Source: a virus. From it: a stretch of DNA of 21,597 bases. The notes beneath the pieces were generated by a model. That model saw only the letters and a program-made list of their open reading frames with translations. It ran no database searches and was not told the origin of the DNA. Shown piece by piece: positions 8,391 to 15,601 of this stretch. Each line of letters starts with the position of its first letter. The stretch's first letter is position 1. Position numbers and translations under genes: made by a program. The stretch is from positions 1-21,597 of the IMG/VR virus record IMGVR_UViG_3300034356_000185; one strand, given 5' to 3'.

Positions 8391-8419
8391 GGGTGTCTTT
8401 AGGGACACTCTCTTTTTTT
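8391..8419 (+). terminator. Rho-independent terminator after the capsid gene
   Basis: Bases 8391-8397 (GGGTGTC) pair with 8404-8410 (GACACTC), with one G-U pair, around a 6-base loop, followed by a T-rich tract at 8411-8419. The stem is preceded by a nine-G run (8385-8393), part of which can extend the stem by G-U pairing with the T tract. It would end most transcripts after the capsid gene and separate it from the downstream structural genes. Confidence 0.78.
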
Positions 8420-8450
8420 AAATTTTAAATCAAATTAAATTAATTAAAAA

Positions 8451-9191
8451 ATGGCAAAGAATATTCCTGTAGACAAGGTCTACAAACTAAAAATAGGAAG
8501 TCCACTGTCTTATACATTGGCTTCAAGAAATCACCCTAGATTTCCTCTAATGTGGTTTGATGAGAAGAACAATGTTAATCGTGCTCTCAGATATTCCATT
8601 AATCAAAAGTCTCCTTTTGAAGACGAGCAAGATGGAAATGCAATTATTGAACCTATTATTTTTGAAGACGGGTTTTTAAGAGTTCCAAAACAAAACCCTG
8701 TACTGCAGCAATTCCTTCACTATCACCCATTGAGTGGTATTATATTTAATGAAGTAGATAAGGAAAAGGAAGCAGCTGAAGAGGTTGAGGACTTGAACCT
8801 AGAAGTAGAAGCGTTAATAGAAGCTCGTCAATTAACTATTGACCAGATTGAAACTCTAACTAGAGTAATGTTTGGCAAGGACCCATCAATGGTGTCTACT
8901 GCTGAATTGAGACGTGATATCTTAGTGTTTGCTAAGACTGACCCTAGAGAGTTCCTAAATATATTAAATGACCCTGAACTAAAGTATCAGGCAAAGATTA
9001 GAATGTTTTTTGAGAACAAGTTATTGGTTTTGAGAAACGGGGACAAAGAGATTTGGTTTAACACCTCGACTAACAAAAAGAAGATGATGTCTATTCCTTA
9101 CGGGGAAGACCCTTACGAAATAGCAGGAGGATTCTTGCAAAGTGATGAAGGGATTGATTCATTGAAAATGTTAGAAGCAATTTTAGCTTAA
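8451..9191 (+). CDS. Unrecognised protein after the capsid gene (possible auxiliary capsid or head protein)
   Basis: I do not recognise this 246-residue protein. Residues 1-100 look like a compact, strand-rich domain (VYKLKIGSPLSYTL, FPLMWFDEKNN, IIFEDGFLRVPK, QQFLHYHPLSGI). Residues 103-170 are charged and helical, with a strongly acidic patch (KEKEAAEEVEDLNLEVEAL). The last 80 residues are mixed (IRMFFENKLLVL, IWFNTSTNKKKM, GGFLQSDEGIDSLKML). It has no cysteine-rich or membrane segment. The gene sits alone between two terminators, has a 31-base A/T-rich leader with no clear TAnnTTTG, and so is probably expressed by read-through from the capsid unit. Its position suggests a head protein such as an auxiliary capsid or head-completion factor, but this is only inferred. 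Confidence 0.8.
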   Translation: MAKNIPVDKVYKLKIGSPLSYTLASRNHPRFPLMWFDEKNNVNRALRYSINQKSPFEDEQDGNAIIEPIIFEDGFLRVPKQNPVLQQFLHYHPLSGIIFNEVDKEKEAAEEVEDLNLEVEALIEARQLTIDQIETLTRVMFGKDPSMVSTAELRRDILVFAKTDPREFLNILNDPELKYQAKIRMFFENKLLVLRNGDKEIWFNTSTNKKKMMSIPYGEDPYEIAGGFLQSDEGIDSLKMLEAILA

Positions 9192-9213
9192 AATGATTGA
9201 TTGATTGGAGGAG

Positions 9214-9243
9214 AAGGGGGCGTTGTAATGCCTCCTTTTTTTT
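9214..9243 (+). terminator. Rho-independent terminator before the neck/tail genes
   Basis: AAGGGGGC at 9214-9221 pairs with GCCTCCTT at 9230-9237, giving an 8-base-pair stem with one G-U pair and an 8-base loop, followed by T's to 9243. It ends the unit containing the 246-residue protein. The downstream promoter overlaps it. Confidence 0.8.
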
Positions 9244-9254
9244 GTTTATATTTG
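9223..9254 (+). promoter_or_regulatory. Bacteroidota promoter for the neck and barrel genes
   Basis: The -33 element TTG (9223-9225) and the -7 element TATATTTG (9247-9254) are separated by 21 bases, matching the TTG / TAnnTTTG arrangement described for Bacteroides and Flavobacterium. Transcription would begin near 9260, about ten bases before the ATG at 9270, leaving a very short leader. The -33 triplet lies inside the loop of the upstream terminator. It is the only site in the window with both promoter halves, and would drive genes from 9270 at least to 15583 or beyond. Confidence 0.62.
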
Positions 9255-9269
9255 TGAAAAGGCGAAAAA

Positions 9270-10208
9270 ATGATAAACTCTGTTAGAAATACGGTACTAT
9301 CCGTTTTGAACAAGAACAACTACGGCTACATCTCCCCTTCAGATTTTAATTTGTTTGCTCTAAATGCGCAAATGGAAATATTTGAAGGATATTTTGATGC
9401 CTATAATAAGGTAATAAATACTGAAAACTCTAGAATGGCAGGCACCGACTACGCTGATTTGGAGCAACCTATGTCAGAAACAATGGAGGGTTTTCTAAGA
9501 ACAGATTATCTTACTAAGATTACAGCCAACAAGTTCTCATCACCAACTCCTACTACTACAGGATATTACCCTTACTACATATTAGACGTACAGTGCAAGC
9601 CAGTTATTCTTGCGACAGGAACTAACACGTCTGTGTCTGCAGGTAACTTAGTCAACAGTGCAGGAGCATTCTTATCAAAGGGTATAGTACCGGGAGATGT
9701 TGTCACCAACCTTACGACAGGATTGGTTAGCACTGTAGTTTTAGTATCCAGCAATACCACCATACAATTAGAATCGAACATATTCTTGGCGTCTGCTAAT
9801 TCATACACTATAATTTCTTCAGCTACAATTGTTCAAGCTGAAAAAGTTAATGTTGGAAAGATTGCACTTTTAAATAATTCTAATCTTACAGCCCCAACAA
9901 TTCAATTTCCTGCTTATACGTTGCAAGGAGAAGTAATTACATTGTATCCTTCTTCTATTCAAAACAAAGGACAAGTTGAGTGTACTTACTTCAGATTCCC
10001 TGAGCCACCAAAATGGACATATATTACTTTGACAAATGGAGAGCCTGTATTTGACCAATCACAAGGTGACTATCAGGACTTTGAGTTGCCACTTGAGGAT
10101 GAGTATAAGTTGATTTCAAGAATACTTCAATACTGTGGAGTTTCAATTAGAGAGTCAGAGGTTACTCAATTCAGTATGGCTAAAGAACAACAGGAGCAGA
10201 ATCCATAA
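9270..10208 (+). CDS. Neck/ring structural protein
   Basis: This 312-residue protein probably forms one of the rings joining portal and tail barrel. The N-terminus is a helical domain with INSVRNTVLSVLNKNNYGY, ISPSDFNLFALNAQMEIFE and YFDAYNKVIN, a pattern I associate with short-tailed Bacteroidota phages and crAss-like relatives. A beta-rich domain at about residues 116-187 (IVPGDVVTNLTTG, VVLVSSNTTIQL, SANSYTII) looks inserted into the body. The body resumes after it, with QGEVITLYPSSIQNKGQVEC and YFRFPEPPKW, and the C-terminus is helical. It is the first gene after the full promoter and is 10 bases from the next ring-like protein. Exact ring identity is not resolvable. Structural role is likely from position; the family assignment is from memory of sequence patterns. 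Confidence 0.7.
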   Translation: MINSVRNTVLSVLNKNNYGYISPSDFNLFALNAQMEIFEGYFDAYNKVINTENSRMAGTDYADLEQPMSETMEGFLRTDYLTKITANKFSSPTPTTTGYYPYYILDVQCKPVILATGTNTSVSAGNLVNSAGAFLSKGIVPGDVVTNLTTGLVSTVVLVSSNTTIQLESNIFLASANSYTIISSATIVQAEKVNVGKIALLNNSNLTAPTIQFPAYTLQGEVITLYPSSIQNKGQVECTYFRFPEPPKWTYITLTNGEPVFDQSQGDYQDFELPLEDEYKLISRILQYCGVSIRESEVTQFSMAKEQQEQNP

Positions 10209-10218
10209 AAAATAACAC

Positions 10219-11142
10219 ATGGCATACTTATCACAATACCAATACTACGAGAACGAAGGAGCGGCACCTGAGGATGCCAATTGGGGCTCGTATCAATATA
10301 TCAGTCTTCAGGACGTTGTCAACAACTTCTTGTTGATGTACTCAGGCAATCACTCATTGGTAAACAATGAGGAGCGGTATAAGATATTGTTTCATGCAAA
10401 GAGAGCTGTTCAAGAGCTTAACTACGATGCATTCAAAGAAATAAAAGTTCTTCAGCTTACCGTTCCAGACAACTTGATATTTATATTACCATCTGACTAT
10501 GTCAACTGGGTTAGGGTTTCTATGTATAAGGATGGATGGTTAAGGCCATTGACTGAGAATATTCAGACGTTATCATCTAGAGCATATCTTCAAGACAATA
10601 CAGGTCGTATTTTATTTGACGAGGATGGAAATGCTTTGAGCCCTCAATACTCTAATATTGATTTTGATAGATTAAGCAAAATTAAGAAGAGCATTTATTT
10701 GAATCAAGCGAATCAGTTTGATGGCAATGAAGGGTTTAACTACGATGGAATGTGGTACTTTGAGGGAAACATTGGTGCGGCTTATGGTCTTAACACGGAG
10801 ACGGCAAACTTTAATCCTACCTTTAATATTGACAGGAAAGCAGGAGTAATTAATTTTGATTCTCCAATGGCAGGAGAGTCTTGCATTGTTGAGTATGTGT
10901 CAGACGGTATGGAGCAAGGAGATAATTCTAAGATTACCGTTAATAAGTTATTTGAAAAGTACATTTATGCTTACATTCAGTGTGAGATTTTAAGTAGCAA
11001 GTTGGGGGTTCAGGAATATATTGTTACCCGTGCTCGTAAAGAAAGGACTGCGTTATTGAGAAATGCTAAGATAAGAATCAGCAATATCCATCCCGGAAGA
11101 CTATTGATGAACATGAGAGGTCTAGACAAGATTATTAAATAA
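10219..11142 (+). CDS. Tail adaptor (P22 gp4-like/tail tubular) ring protein
   Basis: The 307-residue product has the arrangement of head-to-tail adaptor proteins: an N-terminal helical bundle (SLQDVVNNFLLMYSG, RYKILFHAKRAVQELNYDAF), then a beta-rich middle beginning with the typical turn LQLTVPDNLIFILPSDYVNW and VRVSMYKDGWLRPL, and a C-terminal helix pair (KLFEKYIYAYIQCEIL, RARKERTALLRNAKIRI). In P22 gp4 and T7 gp11 these proteins bind below the portal and carry the tail. An IDGNEG-like loop region (residues 165-200) may be an insertion. It lies directly before the giant barrel protein, with a single base between stop and next ATG, so the two are probably translationally coupled. Confidence in the adaptor role is good, in the exact family moderate. 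Confidence 0.75.
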   Translation: MAYLSQYQYYENEGAAPEDANWGSYQYISLQDVVNNFLLMYSGNHSLVNNEERYKILFHAKRAVQELNYDAFKEIKVLQLTVPDNLIFILPSDYVNWVRVSMYKDGWLRPLTENIQTLSSRAYLQDNTGRILFDEDGNALSPQYSNIDFDRLSKIKKSIYLNQANQFDGNEGFNYDGMWYFEGNIGAAYGLNTETANFNPTFNIDRKAGVINFDSPMAGESCIVEYVSDGMEQGDNSKITVNKLFEKYIYAYIQCEILSSKLGVQEYIVTRARKERTALLRNAKIRISNIHPGRLLMNMRGLDKIIK

Positions 11143-11143
11143 T

Positions 11144-14100
11144 ATGGCAAAGATTACCAGAAACTTCGTAACGGGAAGGATGAATAAAGTCTATGACGAA
11201 AGAGTCATTCCTGATGGAGAATACATTGATGCTATGAACATCAGAATGGGTTCTACAGAAGAATCTGAGATTGGTGTTATTGAGAATACAAAGGGGAATT
11301 TACCATTGACTTCTCTAACTTATATTGACGGGACTCCTCTTAGTAATTCTGCAAGATGTATAGGGGCTATTGAGAATAGTGTTACCGAAACCATTTATTG
11401 GTTTGTACATGATTCTAACTTTCCAGTTGGGGCCACAGGTAAGCTAGACCTAATTGTTTCTTTTAATGTCAGCACAAATATTTTGACATACCATGTCATC
11501 TCTATTAATGATGGGGGTGGTGTCAATACCATTTTGAATTTTAATCCAAGCTACCTTATTACAGGGGTAGATATTTTGGATAATAAACTGCTGTTCTTTA
11601 CGGACGACTACAATGCTCCAAGGACAATAAATGTTCAAAGAAACTATCCTAATCCAGTTGCTAACATAGACCAAGTTAGTGCTGAGTCTTTGCTGGTAAT
11701 AAAGAAGCCACCTTTAGAGGCACCTGCAGTTCAACCAATAGTAAACAATGGTCAAGAGAATTTCTTAGAGACACGATTCATTTGCTTCGCTTATAGATAC
11801 AGATACATTGATGGAGAGTATAGTGCTACTTCTCAATGGTCTCAGCCTGCATTCATACCTAAGAATTTTAGTTTTAGTGTTGACAGTTATTTGAATGAGG
11901 GCATGACTAATCTATGCAATTCAGCAGTCATCACTTATAATACAGGAAGCTCTTTAGTTACTGGAATTGACTTATTGTTTAAGAGGTCTGATGGGAATAT
12001 TATTAAAGTAATTGAGAAGCTTGATAAACAAAACTTAGGATTGGTTGACAATGTCTTAGAGCCATACACATTTACAAACAGTAAAATCTTTACCATTCTT
12101 TCTGAGTCAGAGCTATTGAGGCTGTACGATAATGTGCCTAGATTTGCAAAGGCTCAGACTATTATGGGCAACAGATTGATGTATGGCAACTACGTGGAGG
12201 GATATGACTTAGTAGACCAAAACGGTGTGCCAATAATGTTTGAGTACTTTACGTCATTAGTATCTGAGGATATTGGCTTAACAGATACAGACACTAGCGT
12301 TGAGGCAGGGAATTACTCTATTGATGGAGCTGAAAATATTCCTGACTCAATAGTCAATATTGATTTAGTGGATAAAGTATTGATTGCAGGTTCAGCAATA
12401 AGTTTGGATTTGACTATAGACCACGCCCAATTCACTGGAGACTCTCCATTTCCAACTGAAACTACAGAAAACATAAGATTAAATTTTGTTTTCTTTTTAC
12501 CTAGAGATTTTACTTCGGTCTATGATTTGGGGTCTAGTGCAGAGTTTCAGGAGGCCATAGGGACCGATGGGAATATTCAGCCTCTTGCAACCTTTTGCGA
12601 TGGAGTTACACTTACAGACCAATTCAACTGTGATTTACCAAACACTTTGAGTGGGTTGTTTAAAACAGCTAGTGGAATTAGTGCGGCTGGTCAAGCTATT
12701 GGGATATTAACATCTCCTGCTAGCAGTGAGATTGGCCTTCAGATTCCGGCAATGAAATATGTTAACAATATTGCAACTCCAACTCAGACAGTATACGAAT
12801 ACTATAGCATCACATTTGCTAACGCATCTTTCCAAGAAATAGCAAATACTCAAAGCCTTCATAGTAATAGAGACTACGAGATTGGTATTGTCTATATGGA
12901 TGATTTTAACAGGGCATCAACAGCTTTAGTTAGTCCAAACAATACTGAGCATGTAGCTTGTGGATTGTCTTCTTTCAAGAACTCTATTCAAGTCACAATA
13001 CCTTCTCAACAGGCTCCTCCTGCTTGGGCTACTAGATACAAGTTTGTCATCAAGCCTGACCAAGAGAATTATGAGGTGATTTATTGCAACATATTCTTTG
13101 AAGACCCAAATAGTAATAATGCTTACTTCTTATTGGAAGGAGAGAACTCTAGAAAGGTAGAGGTTGGTGATAGATTTATTGTGAAGGCAGACTCAGAAGG
13201 ACCTACTACAAGTTGTGTTTATGCCACTGTTCTTGAGAAGTCTTCTCAGGCTGAAGGTTTTCTTGAGATACCGAGTGAAAATGACTCTACGATTTTTGTA
13301 TCTGTTCCTGCTGGAGTATATGCTAAGATTAATCCGAACAGCTTTAATGTTATTCAAGATGAGAATGCAGTTATTGCTCCGGGAACTATAACAATAAAGG
13401 AGAAGCAAGGAGGAGACTATCCTATTCTATTCTACCCTATGAATATACCGGGGGATGATGTTGATAATCCTAGCTATTTATCCACTTGGGAATTTATAGA
13501 CTACAATGTTCCTGCAGGAAGTAGAATTGTAATGTCAATAAAACAATTCAGAGGAGGAGAGGGAAATAAATGTGAGGAAAGAAGAAATACTTTTGAACAA
13601 ACCTTCATATCTCCAAACGTATACAACAATATGTATGATTGGTTTGTAGGCGAAAACATTGAACAGTATTTAAATGATGGAATAAAAATTGTGGGGGGCG
13701 CTGGTTGCCCTATTCAAAATGATTTTATTCCGGGAATTTCAGCTTCGCCAACTATTACTACAGCTCTTTGCACAAACTACTATCAGTTCTATAGAGACGC
13801 TGTCACTAATGAGCTTCAGTTAATGGTGACAGGAACCGAGGCTTGTAGTTTTGGGCTGAAACCTAGAGCAAGAGATTCAAACGTATCGGTAAACATTACT
13901 GTATTCCGTTCTGATAAAGTTATAATCTTTGAAACCGAACCATCTGAGTCTTTGCCTGATGTATTCTTTGAGAACGAGATGTCATTCGCTATTGTGAATG
14001 GAAACCATCAAGGAAATATTCAGAACCAAAACATTGCTACGGGTACTCCTGCAATAGTTGACACTAAGTTCTTTAACTGCTTTGCATTTGGAAACGGTGC

Positions 14101-15583
14101 TGAGAGTTATAAGATTAGAGACTCATTGGTTGGCAACTTCTTTAACTTTGGCAACAGAGTGACTAGTGTTTCTGCTCAGGACTACAAAGCCGCAGATAGA
14201 TTTGCAGATATTACCTATAGTGGTGTCTATAGCGCAGAGTCAAACGTAAACAAGCTCAACGAGTTTAACCTTGGCTTGCTTAACTATAAAGTATTGGAGC
14301 CATCATTCGGAGACATCTACGTAATGGATGGTAGGAATACTGATGTGTTAGTGCTTCAAGAAGATAAGATTTCATACGTCCTTGCAAGTAAGAACTTGAT
14401 TTCAGACTCTACAGGTGGTGGTGTAATATCTTCTGTACCTGAAATATTAGGAACTCAGATTGCAAGAACTGAAAGATATGGAATTAGCTTTAATCCTGAG
14501 AGCTATGTGCAGTGGGGATTCAATAGATTCTTTACTGACATAAAGAGAGGTGCTGTAATTCAGCTTGTAGGAGACTCATCTAGCAATGACCAGCTTGCAG
14601 TTATCTCTGAACTAGGAATGAGAACATGGTTTAGAGACGAGTTTAATAGGTCATACGCTACTCAGAAGCTAGGTGGGTTTGACCCATACATGAACGAGTA
14701 CGTGTTATCTACAAACGATATAGACCTTCCATCAAATCCTCAGTGCTTGGCTTGTGGGGTATCACAAACTTTTACTCTTAGCACATTACCATCTGTATCA
14801 AATAGCTTTGAATACTGCGTAGATTTAGGTGCTGTTATTGGAACCTCTGATATTAATTACACAGTTGAAACAATTAGTGCTGGTGCATCATTTGAAATTA
14901 CTGTGGTCTACGATGGAACCACTTATGCCACCGGAGTTGAGACCACTAGTGGAACGCTGACATTTACTAAAGATAATATTTCTGTTGAAACAGCTACAAT
15001 AACAATAGATTATACTGGAGATATAGTTCTTTCAGTACTGGCTGAATGTACAATTACTACTAACTTGACAATTGTCCAAGTGGTTGTGACAAATGACTTC
15101 CAATCAGGAGAGACTATTCAGACGCAGTACAGATATGTTAATGGAACTTATACTTCTCCATTGCAGTCTGTTGGTACTACGTTCTTATCTTCTAACGATA
15201 ATCCATTGGTGTCAAGATATAGCTCTTTGACAGGAGCTGTGGGTCCCGGAGCTTTCCCTCCTGCAGGAAGTACACTGAGTATTATTACTAACAAGTTGTC
15301 TACAGACACGTTTGTATTCAATCCTGCTACAGACAAGTTTAGATATTTGATGTCAAATACATTGTACACCAACACATCTGCAAACATATCTACTTTGCTA
15401 GGACTGTCTACTATAGCGACACCAAACCAAGGAGGTGGAATTAATAACTTTGCGAATTTTACTGTCCCTGCTTTAGATGATTACCTATATCTTATTTGGG
15501 ATTTTAGAGATTCTGTGCCTTTGACATTGTGTTATTCTAGTACAACTACACTAGATGCTTGCTGTGGATGTCCAGTAGTTTAA
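11144..15583 (+). CDS. Giant tail-barrel ('muzzle'/stabilisation) protein
   Basis: At 1479 residues this is the largest complete gene. The N-terminus has the hallmark motif F8..G11.MN13-14..DER18-20.IP..GEY25-27..A.N32 and then IGVIENTKGN, seen in the tail-stabilisation proteins of crAss-like and other Bacteroidota short-tailed phages. Further landmarks in order are YRYRYIDGEYSATSQWS (near 217), LLFKRSDG (near 277), LYDNVPRFAKAQTIMGNRLM (near 326), IVYMDDFNRASTA (near 582), WATRYKF (near 628), and RGAVIQLVGDSS followed by GMRTWFRDEF (near 1135-1167). In crAss001 the equivalent forms the barrel at the tail tip. Residues about 1201-1302 form an extra beta-sandwich not needed for the barrel, starting CLACG. 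The C-terminus is Cys-rich (DACCGC). Cys and Asn/Thr-rich beta segments suggest rigid, exposed structure. I infer a tail-barrel role; the precise homology cannot be checked here. Confidence 0.88.
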   Translation: MAKITRNFVTGRMNKVYDERVIPDGEYIDAMNIRMGSTEESEIGVIENTKGNLPLTSLTYIDGTPLSNSARCIGAIENSVTETIYWFVHDSNFPVGATGKLDLIVSFNVSTNILTYHVISINDGGGVNTILNFNPSYLITGVDILDNKLLFFTDDYNAPRTINVQRNYPNPVANIDQVSAESLLVIKKPPLEAPAVQPIVNNGQENFLETRFICFAYRYRYIDGEYSATSQWSQPAFIPKNFSFSVDSYLNEGMTNLCNSAVITYNTGSSLVTGIDLLFKRSDGNIIKVIEKLDKQNLGLVDNVLEPYTFTNSKIFTILSESELLRLYDNVPRFAKAQTIMGNRLMYGNYVEGYDLVDQNGVPIMFEYFTSLVSEDIGLTDTDTSVEAGNYSIDGAENIPDSIVNIDLVDKVLIAGSAISLDLTIDHAQFTGDSPFPTETTENIRLNFVFFLPRDFTSVYDLGSSAEFQEAIGTDGNIQPLATFCDGVTLTDQFNCDLPNTLSGLFKTASGISAAGQAIGILTSPASSEIGLQIPAMKYVNNIATPTQTVYEYYSITFANASFQEIANTQSLHSNRDYEIGIVYMDDFNRASTALVSPNNTEHVACGLSSFKNSIQVTIPSQQAPPAWATRYKFVIKPDQENYEVIYCNIFFEDPNSNNAYFLLEGENSRKVEVGDRFIVKADSEGPTTSCVYATVLEKSSQAEGFLEIPSENDSTIFVSVPAGVYAKINPNSFNVIQDENAVIAPGTITIKEKQGGDYPILFYPMNIPGDDVDNPSYLSTWEFIDYNVPAGSRIVMSIKQFRGGEGNKCEERRNTFEQTFISPNVYNNMYDWFVGENIEQYLNDGIKIVGGAGCPIQNDFIPGISASPTITTALCTNYYQFYRDAVTNELQLMVTGTEACSFGLKPRARDSNVSVNITVFRSDKVIIFETEPSESLPDVFFENEMSFAIVNGNHQGNIQNQNIATGTPAIVDTKFFNCFAFGNGAESYKIRDSLVGNFFNFGNRVTSVSAQDYKAADRFADITYSGVYSAESNVNKLNEFNLGLLNYKVLEPSFGDIYVMDGRNTDVLVLQEDKISYVLASKNLISDSTGGGVISSVPEILGTQIARTERYGISFNPESYVQWGFNRFFTDIKRGAVIQLVGDSSSNDQLAVISELGMRTWFRDEFNRSYATQKLGGFDPYMNEYVLSTNDIDLPSNPQCLACGVSQTFTLSTLPSVSNSFEYCVDLGAVIGTSDINYTVETISAGASFEITVVYDGTTYATGVETTSGTLTFTKDNISVETATITIDYTGDIVLSVLAECTITTNLTIVQVVVTNDFQSGETIQTQYRYVNGTYTSPLQSVGTTFLSSNDNPLVSRYSSLTGAVGPGAFPPAGSTLSIITNKLSTDTFVFNPATDKFRYLMSNTLYTNTSANISTLLGLSTIATPNQGGGINNFANFTVPALDDYLYLIWDFRDSVPLTLCYSSTTTLDACCGCPVV
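14744..15049 (+). other. Extra beta-sandwich domain at the end of the barrel protein
   Basis: Residues about 1201-1302 run from CLACG through FEYCVDLG, SFEITVVYDGTTYATG and ITIDYTGDIVLSVLAEC. The strand pattern is that of an immunoglobulin-like sandwich. It resembles the second domain of the next protein, as reported among the findings. It is probably exposed at the distal end of the tail. Confidence 0.45.
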
Positions 15584-15601
15584 AATAAAAAATAAAATAT
15601 A

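Noticed and set aside
8420-8450. Promoter for the gene at 8451
   Set aside because: The closest match, TAAATTTT, lacks the final G of TAnnTTTG and has no TTG at proper distance.
11144-15583. Barrel protein as a tape measure
   Set aside because: It is beta-rich with the N-terminal pattern of stabilisation proteins and no long alpha-helical repeats or membrane helices, unlike tape-measure proteins.
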